From positions 1-35,774 of the forward strand of contig JBBDWK010000029.1 in assembly GCA_040902885.1 (NCBI GenBank): 35,774 bases of DNA, given 5' to 3'. The position numbers and the translations under genes are program-made. Positions 6,672 to 14,948 of the stretch are shown here, in pieces. Each line of letters starts with the position of its first letter. The stretch's first letter is position 1. Origin of the DNA: JBBDWK01 sp040902885. GTDB taxonomy: Bacteria > Acidobacteriota > Terriglobia > Bryobacterales > Bryobacteraceae. The notes below the pieces were generated by a model. It made no database searches. It was not told where the DNA came from and saw only the letters and a program-made list of their open reading frames with translations.

Positions 6672-8852
6672 CTACTGTTTCTTTCTACGGCGGAGCAAGT
6701 CGACCAGGCCCTCTACCTTCTCCCTGACGTTGCCTGGCGCCACTGATGCGCCGGGTACCAGACTCTTCAGCTTCATCTGGGCGATGCGCTCCGCGTCCGG
6801 CCTGACACGCGGTTTTGCAAAGGTTCCAGACACCACCACTGGAATCATAAGCTCGCCCTTTTCGTTGCCCAATGCGGTGCTCATGAACCCTCCGATACTC
6901 GAGCCCCCCACTTGGGCGCTCAAATCTTTGTGCAGGGTCATCAGCAACCGCATATCCAGGGTCTGGTCCGCAAGATTCATCATGCCCGCAGCCTGAGCCG
7001 AGCCATCTTCGAGCGTCATCTTGACGTTGTCTGTGCGCACTGTGCCGTCGGTGATCTTGAGGTCGCCGGTGAGATCCACAATGCTGGTGGCCACTTCGCC
7101 GCTCTTGCGGAAGCCGAGGAACTTGGCGACGCTCGCCACCTCGTTCATCAGGTTAATCCCCGCCAGCCTACCCTGGTGAAGTTTCAGGTTCACGGACCCG
7201 TTGAGGCTGCGCGCGAGATCTTCCCCGGGCTGGGCGGCGAACTGCACGTCGGCATTGGTTGCGAGCAGGCCATAGAGGGTTTGCTTCAGCGAAGTGGTGG
7301 CTGACAGAAACTGGTTGGCGTCCACCTTGTCCAGCTTCGTGGTCACCGCGAAACTAGGATATGCGCGGCGTATGTCGACAATGATGCTGCCGCTTTGCTG
7401 CCCTCCGTACAGTCGCGCGGTGATCGGGGCCAACCGGATGATGCCGCCTTCGATGGCGCATTCCGCCTGGACTTGTGTCAGCACAAGATTGCCGTAGCGT
7501 ATCGTTCCTACGGTGAGCTTGCCGTTTCCGGAGACGTCCTCGAGTCCGCCGGGTTTGGAGGTGCCTCCCCCGGCCAGAGACGGCGCGCCCGACGACGCGA
7601 GGCTGACCTCGTCCACGTCGGCCTGGAACTGCACGTTAACGCCGGATTCCTTCCGGAGAAAGTCGATCTTTGCCGAGCGAATCCCGACTGGTTTTGCAAA
7701 GTCGGGAGAAGAAAACGATCCGTTCTGAATCGAGCCCGAACCGGTCCAGACCCAGGCTTCCGGCCGGTCAAGCGGCCCTTGCGCGCGAGCTTCCGCCGAA
7801 GCCGTACCCTTCACATCGCCGGAAACGCCCGCCAGACGGGCCAGCTCCGTTATCGAAGCATCCTTTATCTCCGCTTTCAAATTTGCCTGGGAAGGAGTGG
7901 ACTTTAGGTTGAGTTGCCCGGATGCTGAAACCGCCGTGCCGCCAAGCTGTGTGTTCAGCGATCGTATCTCCAGCAACTCGCGGCTGTTGTCATAGCTGAG
8001 TTGATAGTCGGCGTGGATGTCGAACCCCAGTTCGGACCCGCGTAGCCGGGCTTGATCCATACTTAGCTTGCCGCTTCCCAGCAGAACGTCTTTCTCGGTC
8101 CGCAGATCGGTTTCCCCAGAGAGAATTGCGTCCAGCGCGGACGCTTCAGAGCCGAAGAACGGCTGCAAGCCGGAGAGTGCGACCTGATTGAATGACAGGC
8201 GCCCTTCGAGGTCATTCAAGCCGGTACCCCGGGCCTGCAGCGCTATAGTCTGCTCGCCGGAACCGGGCAGGCGGGCCGTGACGTCCAGGTTGAGGCGCCG
8301 CCCCGGCGCGAAATCCCGGAGACGCAAGTCGATATGTTGGTAGACGACGCGGGGTTTGCGGGCAGCGAGATCGGTGACGGCGATACTCCCATCCTCGATC
8401 TGCAAATCGTCGATGGTAAGCGCCCGGCCGGATTCATTTTCCCGGCCGCCGCCCAGCGACGAGTAGTTCCAGGCGCCGTTTTCGTGGCGAATGATCTCTA
8501 CCACCGGCTGCACCAGGTGCAGGGAATGCACCGCAACCTGTCCCTTCATGAGCGCAAGCAGACCTGCCCTCACATGAACCTCTTTGGCGGAGACGAACGG
8601 ATGCGGGGAACGGAACGCCGGCGACTCGCCTATCCTCAAATCGGCAACGCGGATAGACAAGGGAAGCAACTTGAGTCCCATAGGCCCGAGCGTAACCGGC
8701 CGGTCCAGACTGCGCTGTAATTGTGCCTGTATGGGACCACGAAACCGATTGACGTCCACGAAGAGCAGCAGCGCCGTGAAGGCGGCGGCTCCTGCCAGTA
8801 GTACAATCCCGACGATCAAGAGAATGCGGCGCATCGTTTTGGCGCGCGGCAT
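6672..8852 (-). CDS. AsmA-family inner-membrane/periplasmic protein
   Basis: 726 residues. An N-terminal membrane anchor (about 8-30) is followed directly by VDVNRFRGPIQAQLQRSLDRPVTLG, the typical opening of AsmA-like proteins. A long beta-rich chain follows, and the C-terminal AsmA_2-like part (LNGSVNLKLHQGRLAGINL, then DLTGDLKITDGTVRTDNVKM) matches the family. AsmA-like proteins form long hydrophobic grooves that move phospholipids between inner and outer membrane; that role is family knowledge. A ribosome site AAAGGA lies just before the start at 8852. The tail is basic (DLLRRRKKQ). It is divergent from the hydrolase gene with about 80 bases between. Confidence 0.85.
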   Translation of the reverse strand: MPRAKTMRRILLIVGIVLLAGAAAFTALLLFVDVNRFRGPIQAQLQRSLDRPVTLGPMGLKLLPLSIRVADLRIGESPAFRSPHPFVSAKEVHVRAGLLALMKGQVAVHSLHLVQPVVEIIRHENGAWNYSSLGGGRENESGRALTIDDLQIEDGSIAVTDLAARKPRVVYQHIDLRLRDFAPGRRLNLDVTARLPGSGEQTIALQARGTGLNDLEGRLSFNQVALSGLQPFFGSEASALDAILSGETDLRTEKDVLLGSGKLSMDQARLRGSELGFDIHADYQLSYDNSRELLEIRSLNTQLGGTAVSASGQLNLKSTPSQANLKAEIKDASITELARLAGVSGDVKGTASAEARAQGPLDRPEAWVWTGSGSIQNGSFSSPDFAKPVGIRSAKIDFLRKESGVNVQFQADVDEVSLASSGAPSLAGGGTSKPGGLEDVSGNGKLTVGTIRYGNLVLTQVQAECAIEGGIIRLAPITARLYGGQQSGSIIVDIRRAYPSFAVTTKLDKVDANQFLSATTSLKQTLYGLLATNADVQFAAQPGEDLARSLNGSVNLKLHQGRLAGINLMNEVASVAKFLGFRKSGEVATSIVDLTGDLKITDGTVRTDNVKMTLEDGSAQAAGMMNLADQTLDMRLLMTLHKDLSAQVGGSSIGGFMSTALGNEKGELMIPVVVSGTFAKPRVRPDAERIAQMKLKSLVPGASVAPGNVREKVEGLVDLLRRRKKQ

Positions 8853-8935
8853 ATTGGTTCCTTTCCATCAGGTTATCACGGCCCGACAGGCCCAGATCCA
8901 GATCGGCTACAGTAGTGTCAGCGCGGAGGAATTGC

Positions 8936-10276
8936 ATGGCCAGCAGCAATCCGGTCACAGTCACGGTGCGGAAGGACAAGGGGAAGCGGGCGCTGCTCCT
9001 TATCCACGGTTTCGGGGGCAATTCTCAGGACACCTTCGGGATGTTTCCCGCCTTCCTGGCCGGCGATCCCGATCTCTATGACTGGGATATCTACTGTATC
9101 GGGTATCCCACCGGCCTCTCTCCCGACATTACGGGCGTCTGGGCGGCCGATCCGGATCTGACCGCTCTTTCCGGTTATCTCCAGACCGTCCTCGCTCGCG
9201 GTTTGTTCGCCGAGTACGGCGAGCTAACGCTGCTGGCGCACAGCATGGGCGGACTCATCGTACAGCGCGCCATACTCGACGGCGCGTTCGAAGAGCGGCT
9301 CCGTCATGTGTTCCTCTTCGGAACCCCCAGCAATGGGTTGCGCAAAGCATGGCTCGGCAAAATCTTCAAACGCCAGGCGCGCGATATGACCCATGGCGGG
9401 GAATTTGTGACTCAGTTGCGGAAGGACTGGAACGACCGCTACGGGACTGGTCTGCCTTTTCGCTTTCTCGCCGTTGCCGGTCTGGAAGATCAGTTCGTCG
9501 GGCCGGAAACCTCGGTTGCGCCTTTCCCTCCCGATCTTCATGTTTACGTCACTGGCAATCATCTGCGGATGGTGAAGCCCGAGCAGCCTGATTCCGATAA
9601 CACCATGCTTGTCCGAAATGAATTGGCGCGCGGCGGCGCTTCGAAGCCGATCGCGACAACCCAATCGGGCTCGGCTCCTTCAGGCGGGGAAAGGACTGTG
9701 GTGAATACGGCGCGGGCGACGGAACGCGCACAAGGCACGCAGAAGGCAGTCGAGTTTCTGGAAAGCATGCCGATGAACGACACGGACACGCTAGGCGCGC
9801 TGGCGGGCATGCTGAAGCGCTTGTGGCTGGCCGATCCGGTGGCGCATTCGGACAGCGGTCATCGCGCATTCGCTTTGTATCGCCAGGGGCGGGAGCAGGC
9901 ATCCAAAGCCCGGGACTGGGATCAGGCCTATTACCACGGCATCAACGTCGCCTTCCTCTGGCTGGCCCTGCATCGGCTTCCCCTCGAGGCGCGCCGGTGC
10001 GCCGCCACTGTTCTTGAAGATTGCGCGAAGGCGCCCGCGAGCCTCTGGCGCTCGGCCACGGAGGGCGAAGCGCGCCTATACCTCGGCCGGGTCGATGAGG
10101 CCCTTCGCAGCTACGCGGCCGCTCTTGGACTTGAACCCGAACCCCACGAACGGGAAAGCATGAACCGCCAGGCGTTGTGGGCGGCACGCCTGCTGGACGA
10201 CGATGTGGCGGAGATGCGGCTCAATGCGCTCTTCGCAGCTCCGGCCGCGCCCGCAGCCGATGCGGGCATTGCGTGA
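8936..10276 (+). CDS. Alpha/beta hydrolase fused to a TRAFs-binding-like TPR domain
   Basis: 446 residues from ATG 8936, chosen because GGAGGA (8925-8930) lies five bases upstream; a GTG at 8915 is less likely. Residues 20-215 are an alpha/beta hydrolase: oxyanion segment LLIHGFGG (21-28), nucleophile S103 in LLAHSMGG, a possible acid D185, and H209 in TGNHLRMVKP, after an FGTPSNG block. A low-complexity linker (230-275) follows. Residues 285-440 (TLGALAGMLKRLW, then AFALYRQGREQ, YYHGINVAFLWLAL, LYLGRVDEALRSYAAAL) resemble the TRAFs-binding/TPR-S repeat domain with its usual 'YYxGINxAxL' block. Proteins with this domain are linked to immunity and nucleotide signalling; that link is from family knowledge. 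No signal peptide is seen. Substrate unknown. Confidence 0.75.
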   Translation: MASSNPVTVTVRKDKGKRALLLIHGFGGNSQDTFGMFPAFLAGDPDLYDWDIYCIGYPTGLSPDITGVWAADPDLTALSGYLQTVLARGLFAEYGELTLLAHSMGGLIVQRAILDGAFEERLRHVFLFGTPSNGLRKAWLGKIFKRQARDMTHGGEFVTQLRKDWNDRYGTGLPFRFLAVAGLEDQFVGPETSVAPFPPDLHVYVTGNHLRMVKPEQPDSDNTMLVRNELARGGASKPIATTQSGSAPSGGERTVVNTARATERAQGTQKAVEFLESMPMNDTDTLGALAGMLKRLWLADPVAHSDSGHRAFALYRQGREQASKARDWDQAYYHGINVAFLWLALHRLPLEARRCAATVLEDCAKAPASLWRSATEGEARLYLGRVDEALRSYAAALGLEPEPHERESMNRQALWAARLLDDDVAEMRLNALFAAPAAPAADAGIA

Positions 10277-10318
10277 ACGGTGGACAACCTGCCGCCCGCA
10301 CAGTTACATTAGTGCCTT

Positions 10319-11554
10319 ATGAAACCGTTGAGCCGCCGTTCCGCAATCGCCAGCGCCTTCGCCGGCGCGGGCTTCGCCGCGTTCAGTCAGGCCGAAGCCG
10401 CCGCTCAGCAGCGGGTTGGGAAAGACGCGCCCATCTCTCCCAAGGACAATCTGAAGGTCACACGTCTGGAGACCTTTCTGGTCAAGCCGCGGTGGCTGTT
10501 CCTGAAGATCCATACCAATGCCGGAATCATCGGTCTGGGCGAACCCATTACCGAAGGCCGAGCGCTGACGTGCAAACAGGCCGTGGATGAGATCGCACCC
10601 TACTTAGTTGGCAAGGACCCCCGGCGGGTGGCACACCACTGGCAGGCCATCTACCGGCATGCCTTCTATCGAGGCGGCCCAATTCTCACCAGCGCGCTTA
10701 GCGGCATCGACATGGCGCTATGGGACATCAAGGGCAAGGCTCTGGGCATCCCCGTCTACGAGATGCTCGGCGGCCCCACCCGAGACCGTGTCCGTGTCTA
10801 CGCTCACGCCCGAAGTCTCGAAAACGTGAAGGAGCGGCTGCAGCAGGGCTTCACGGCCTTCAAGACCGGGCCCGCCAAACGGCGGCCCGCGCGTTATGTG
10901 GAAACGCCTGCCGCCGTGGCCTACTCGGCGGAGAAGTTCGCCGAGTTGCGCAAGGTGGTAGGCAATGAAGTGGACATCGGAATCGACTTCCACGGCGCCA
11001 TCAGTCCCGCGACCGCCAAGCTGCTCATCAAGGCGCTCGAACCCTACCAGCCCATGTTCATTGAAGAGCCGTGCCAGGCCCAGAACCACGATGTGATGGC
11101 GGAGATTGCGCGCGCCACGCATCTGCCCATCGCCACCGGCGAGCGCGTGTTCACCAAGTGGGGCTTCCGCGAGGTTCTCGAGAAGAAAGCCGCAACCATT
11201 CTGCAGCCCGACCTGTGCCACGCGGGCGGCATCACCGAGGTCCGCCTGATTGCGGGTATGGCGGAGGCGTACTATGCCTCAGTGGCGCCTCACAACCCGC
11301 TCGGTCCGATCTCGCTTGCCGCGGGCGTGCAGATTGCCGCCTCGATTCCCAACTTCCTCTGCCAGGAGCAGGTCTCGCTCGGCGAAGGCTACCTGAAGAA
11401 GCCATTCACGGTGCGCACGGGCTACCTGGATCTGCCGACCGGTCCCGGTCTCGGGATCGAGCTGGACGATAACGCCGTCGAAGGGCAGCTGAACCACGAC
11501 TGGCGCAACCCGGAGAGCTACGACGCCGACGACGGCTCAGTCGTCGACTGGTAG
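10319..11554 (+). CDS. Tat-exported galactonate dehydratase-like enolase-superfamily protein
   Basis: 411 residues. The N-terminus has a twin-arginine signal (SRRSAIASAFAGAGFAAF, 5-22) ending in an Ala-rich cleavage region. The rest is a mandelate-racemase/enolase-superfamily barrel closest to DgoD: GEPITEGRA (74-82), HAFYRGGPI (114-122) and GIDMALWDIKGKALGIPVYEMLGG (129-152). Metal ligands D223, E249 and E275 and the acid/base residues H225 and H325 have the same spacing as E. coli DgoD (D183, E209, E235, H185, H285), shifted by 40 residues. It should therefore dehydrate an acid sugar, but in the periplasm or outside the cell, which is unusual. The substrate is not fixed by sequence. Its 3' end overlaps the convergent thioesterase by 37 bases. 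Confidence 0.85.
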   Translation: MKPLSRRSAIASAFAGAGFAAFSQAEAAAQQRVGKDAPISPKDNLKVTRLETFLVKPRWLFLKIHTNAGIIGLGEPITEGRALTCKQAVDEIAPYLVGKDPRRVAHHWQAIYRHAFYRGGPILTSALSGIDMALWDIKGKALGIPVYEMLGGPTRDRVRVYAHARSLENVKERLQQGFTAFKTGPAKRRPARYVETPAAVAYSAEKFAELRKVVGNEVDIGIDFHGAISPATAKLLIKALEPYQPMFIEEPCQAQNHDVMAEIARATHLPIATGERVFTKWGFREVLEKKAATILQPDLCHAGGITEVRLIAGMAEAYYASVAPHNPLGPISLAAGVQIAASIPNFLCQEQVSLGEGYLKKPFTVRTGYLDLPTGPGLGIELDDNAVEGQLNHDWRNPESYDADDGSVVDW

Positions 11555-11961
11555 ACGGCCTTAATCCCGAACAGAGCGCGGTATTTCTCGGGCAGCTTGA
11601 CGGGCCGCATATCTTTTCCGCAAAAGATGTGTTTGGTGTTACCCGTGGCCAGTACGCGCCCGTTGCTGGCCTCTCTCATCGCGTAGCCGAACCGGATCAT
11701 GCGCGGGTGGGCCTCTTCCAGCGAAGTCTGGATGCACACTTCCATGTCATATCGCGCCGGCGCGAGGTACCGGCACCTGGCTTCCGCCACCGCCAGGAAC
11801 ACCCCGTCCGCAACTTCCATGTCCTTATAGTTGAGGCCAACCGACCGGCAGAATTCCACCCGCGCCACCTCCATCCACACCAGGTAATTGGCATAGTAGA
11901 CTACCCCCATCTGGTCGGTCTCCGCGTACCGGACCCGCACGCGCGTCTCGTAAGTGAGCAT
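11518..11961 (-). CDS. YbgC-type acyl-CoA thioesterase (hot-dog fold)
   Basis: 147 residues from ATG 11961. RVRYAETDQMGVVYYANYLVWMEVAR (9-34) is the YbgC/4-hydroxybenzoyl-CoA thioesterase signature, with likely catalytic D16. Such enzymes hydrolyse short-chain or aromatic acyl-CoA in the cytoplasm, and some interact with acyl carrier protein. The gene lies 8 bases downstream of the broken fpg gene on the same strand, and its end overlaps the enolase-superfamily gene tail to tail. The C-terminal 15 residues (YQSTTEPSSAS region) lie in the overlap and look unconserved. Confidence 0.88.
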   Translation of the reverse strand: MLTYETRVRVRYAETDQMGVVYYANYLVWMEVARVEFCRSVGLNYKDMEVADGVFLAVAEARCRYLAPARYDMEVCIQTSLEEAHPRMIRFGYAMREASNGRVLATGNTKHIFCGKDMRPVKLPEKYRALFGIKAVYQSTTEPSSAS

Positions 11962-11969
11962 TTTCACGA

Positions 11970-12870
11970 TTATAGCGGGCGCTTCGACTCCAACTCCTCG
12001 AGCGTACGCGGCCAGTCCTCGCGCAGCAGACGCGATAGCGAGCGGTCGGCGAGCAGCTTCCCCCCGATCTGGCATCGCGCGCAGTAGTTCGTCTCGTTCG
12101 CTGCATAGCGGATGCGCTGCACCTTTGTGCCGCAACGCGGGCAGGGCTTGCCGTATCTTCCGTGGACGGCCATGCCCTCTCGGAACGCCGTCACTTTTTC
12201 CGGAAAACTTCCGCCCGCCTGCTCGCGAAGTCTTGCGGTCCAAGTTACCAGGGTCTCGCGCGTCGCCTGGTACAGGGTCTGGATCTGATCGGGATTGAGC
12301 CTTTGCGTAAGGGCCACGGGCGAGAGCCGGGCAAGGTGCAGGATCTCGTCGGAGTACGCGTTCCCGATCCCGCTGAACAAGCGCGGGTCTGTCAGCGCGC
12401 GCTTCAAAGTATGATTGCTGGACTTGAGCGCCGCGGAGAAGGCGGTCAAGCTGGCTTCCAGGACCTCCAGGCCGCCCGGGTCCAACGCGCGGAGGGCCCA
12501 GGTCTCCGGAGACGACGTGCAACGAGGCGCGCCTCTGCGACCCTGCCTCGGTGAGCACCAGACTGCCCTGGGGAAAATCGAACGCCGCCAGACCGTGCTT
12601 CCGCTGCAGGGCGACGCCGCGCTTCGACCAGTGAAGCCGCCCGGCAATCATCAGATGCAGCACCAGCCATATATCTCCATCGACTCCGATGGCGATCCGT
12701 TTCCCTATCCGCCGCAGCTCCCGCACAATTCTGCCCTCCGCAGTCTGAAGAGGCGGGTCGATGGTACGCAGCAGAAAGGGGCTGGCCAGCCGCGCTCGCT
12801 CCAGCGGTTGGCCGGAAATCCGGGCGTCCAGCGCTTCGATGTAGACGACAATGTCGGGCAGCTCGGGCAC
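11970..12870 (-). pseudogene. mutM: Formamidopyrimidine-DNA glycosylase (Fpg/Nei), frameshifted
   Basis: Starts at GTG 12870 with (M)PELPDIVVY, the Fpg N-terminus with catalytic Pro2 and Glu3. The first about 124 codons read the N-terminal domain down to LTEAGSQRRASLHVV. The frame then changes near 12497-12499 (GGGCCC), where one extra base moves the C-terminal half into another frame: LDPGGLEVLEA, the helix-two-turn-helix block GIGNAYSDEIL and the zinc finger C-x2-C-x16-C-x2-C (CPRCGTKV...YCARC), then stop TAA 11970-11972. With that base removed the product would be about 299 residues, normal for the family. All catalytic and zinc residues are intact, so the change is recent or a sequencing error. 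The intact enzyme would excise oxidised purines from DNA. Confidence 0.85.
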
Positions 12871-12931
12871 TCTACGCTCAGCTTGGCTCGCCGGGTCTCG
12901 CGTGCGCAACCCGCACAGTTGTTAAAATAAG

Positions 12932-13879
12932 ATGAACCCGGATTTCGCAATGCTGGCCACACGCACCGTCGCGGATGAGATTTTCGACCTGAAGCAGGAA
13001 CGCAAGGCGATTCTGCTGGCCCACCATTACCAGGAGCCCGAGATTCAGGATCTGGCGGACTGGGTGGGCGACAGCCTCGAACTGGCCCGTAAAGCGCGCG
13101 AGTTTCAGGGCGATGTCATAGCATTCTGCGGCGTCTGGTTCATGGCCGAGACGGCTAAAGTCCTCAACCCTAACCGGACCGTGGTCGTTCCAGACCGCGA
13201 CGCGAGCTGCTCGCTGGTGGAAAGCTGCCCCGTGGAGCCTGTGCGCGAGTACCGGCGGCGAAACCCGGACCATGTAATCGTCAGCTACATCAACACCTCA
13301 ATCGAGGTGAAAGCCGAAAGCGACATTCTATGTACCTCGCGCAACGCGGTTGAGGTGGTGAATTCCATTCCGGCCGAAAAGACGGTCCTTTTTCTTCCCG
13401 ACCGCAACCTGGGCGCATGGGTGCAAAAGCAGACCCGCCGGAAGAACTTCAAGGTCTGGCAAGGGACCTGCGTCGTACACGCCACTTTCCCCGCCCGCCG
13501 GGTTGTTGAAGCCCGCGCGGCCCACCCGGACGCACGCATCGTGGCCCACCCCGAGTGCCCGGAAGCGGTGCTCCAGATGGCCGACTTCATCGGCTCTACC
13601 TCCGCGATCATCAACTGGTGCGTGCAGGACGACGCCTCGGAATTCATCGTGATGACCGAGAGCGGCGTGCGCCATTCGCTCGAAAAGCTGGCGCCGGAGA
13701 AGCAATTCCACTTCGTTGCCAACGAACACTGCAATTGCAGCGAGTGCCCGTACATGAAGCTGAACACGCTAGAGAAGCTGCGGGACTGCCTGCGCGACCT
13801 GCGCCCGCGCGTGGACCTCTCCAGGGATCTGATGCGCCGCGCGCTGATCCCACTGGAAAGAATGCTGGCGGTGCGTTGA
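12932..13879 (+). CDS. nadA: Quinolinate synthase A
   Basis: 315 residues. [4Fe-4S] enzyme that condenses iminoaspartate with dihydroxyacetone phosphate in NAD synthesis. Blocks typical of NadA are visible: AILLAHHYQEPEIQDLADWVGDSL, CGVWFMAETAK, PDRDASCSLVESCP, FLPDRNLG, AHPECP, and a C-terminal CNCSECPYMKLNTLEKL that holds a cluster ligand. Translation may start at ATG 12932 or at ATG 12950; neither has a good ribosome site. A TAAAAT box at 12923-12928 is a possible -10 that would favour the second start. It overlaps moaA by one base (TGATG). nadB and nadC are not in the window. Confidence 0.93.
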   Translation: MNPDFAMLATRTVADEIFDLKQERKAILLAHHYQEPEIQDLADWVGDSLELARKAREFQGDVIAFCGVWFMAETAKVLNPNRTVVVPDRDASCSLVESCPVEPVREYRRRNPDHVIVSYINTSIEVKAESDILCTSRNAVEVVNSIPAEKTVLFLPDRNLGAWVQKQTRRKNFKVWQGTCVVHATFPARRVVEARAAHPDARIVAHPECPEAVLQMADFIGSTSAIINWCVQDDASEFIVMTESGVRHSLEKLAPEKQFHFVANEHCNCSECPYMKLNTLEKLRDCLRDLRPRVDLSRDLMRRALIPLERMLAVR

Positions 13880-14871
13880 TGGATCCTTTGCTCGACACGT
13901 TCGGGCGCATCCACGACAACCTGCGGGTCAGCGTCACGGACCGCTGCAACATCCGTTGCTTCTACTGCATGCCGGAGACGGACGTGCACTATGTCGACCG
14001 GCGCGAAATTCTCACTTTCGAAGAGATCGAAAGGTTTGTGCGCGTCTCGGTTGGCCTGGGCGTCACCAAGCTGCGCATCACCGGCGGCGAACCGCTGGTA
14101 CGGCGCGATCTGCCGGACCTGATTCGGGCGCTGAGCCGGGTGGACGGCATCCGGGACCTTGCGCTGACCACCAACGGCGTTCTGCTGCCGCAGCTTGCCG
14201 AACCTCTTTATAACGCGGGGTTACGCCGCATCAACGTCCATCTGGACACGCTCGACCGGGATCGCTTCCTGCACATCACCCGGCGGGACGATCTCGGCCC
14301 GGTGCTCGAAGGCATCGAGCTGTGCCGCCGCCTGGGATTCAGTCCCATCAAGATCAATGCGGTTGCGGTGAAGAACCTGACCGAGCCGGACGTGGTCCCG
14401 CTGGCCCGGTTCGGGCGCGAGCGGAATATTGAGATCCGCTACATCGAGTTCATGCCGCTCGACGCGCAACAACTTTGGGACCGCAAGCGCGTGCTGCTGC
14501 AAAGCGACATGCTGGGGATTCTGGCGCGTGAGATCGGACCCCTGGAGGAGATTCCCCCGCGCGATGTGCGAGCTCCGGCGACGGAGTACCGGTTTGCGGA
14601 CGGCATCGGGCAGGTGGGTTTCATCGCTTCGGTCAGCCGCCCCTTCTGCATGAACTGCAACCGCATCCGCCTGACCGCCGACGGCAAGCTCCGCTACTGT
14701 CTGTTCGCCATCGAAGAAGCGGATGTGAAGGCGCTGCTGCGCAACGGAGCGCCGGATGAGGAGATTGCGGCGCTGATCCGCGCCAATGTCCACGCCAAGT
14801 GGCCGGGCCACGAGATCAACAGCGCGCGCTTCGTTCCCCCGCCGCGGCCCATGCACGCCATCGGCGGGTGA
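13879..14871 (+). CDS. moaA: GTP 3',8-cyclase (molybdenum cofactor)
   Basis: 330 residues from ATG 13879; the frame is open upstream inside nadA, but the TGATG junction and the protein's normal length decide the start. Radical SAM enzyme that starts molybdopterin synthesis from GTP. Radical SAM cysteines C23, C27 and C30 are in CNIRCFYC, the SAM-binding TGGEPL block is near 70, the second cluster sits in CMNCNRIRLTADGKLRYC, and the C-terminal GG (HAIGG) needed for activity is kept. Pairing with nadA is not a pathway link; both need Fe-S clusters. Confidence 0.95.
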   Translation: MDPLLDTFGRIHDNLRVSVTDRCNIRCFYCMPETDVHYVDRREILTFEEIERFVRVSVGLGVTKLRITGGEPLVRRDLPDLIRALSRVDGIRDLALTTNGVLLPQLAEPLYNAGLRRINVHLDTLDRDRFLHITRRDDLGPVLEGIELCRRLGFSPIKINAVAVKNLTEPDVVPLARFGRERNIEIRYIEFMPLDAQQLWDRKRVLLQSDMLGILAREIGPLEEIPPRDVRAPATEYRFADGIGQVGFIASVSRPFCMNCNRIRLTADGKLRYCLFAIEEADVKALLRNGAPDEEIAALIRANVHAKWPGHEINSARFVPPPRPMHAIGG

Positions 14872-14936
14872 CTACCAAGTCTCGCTGAAGTATACTCCTC
14901 AGGCTGTGTCTGGGCGATATCACCTGTCGAAAAGGG

Positions 14937-14942
14937 TACAAT
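14937..14942 (+). promoter_or_regulatory. Possible -10 box (TACAAT) before the MFS gene
   Basis: TACAAT lies seven bases before the GTG at 14949, so the predicted transcript would begin at the start codon (leaderless). No convincing -35 box is seen at 16-18 bases upstream. Confidence 0.3.
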
Positions 14943-14948
14943 GTTACG

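Noticed and set aside
12490..12505. Programmed ribosomal frameshifting in fpg
   Set aside because: No classical slippery heptamer with a stimulatory structure is evident, and fpg is not known for recoding; a mutation or sequencing error is simpler.
11518..12909. A continuous 463-codon minus-strand frame joining an Fpg start to a thioesterase end
   Set aside because: The middle part has no family similarity, while another frame holds the true Fpg C-terminal half with its zinc finger. It is a frameshift read-through, not a designed fusion.
13555..13878. 108-residue N-terminal extension of MoaA
   Set aside because: It lies wholly inside nadA in another frame; ATG 13879 gives the normal MoaA length and start.
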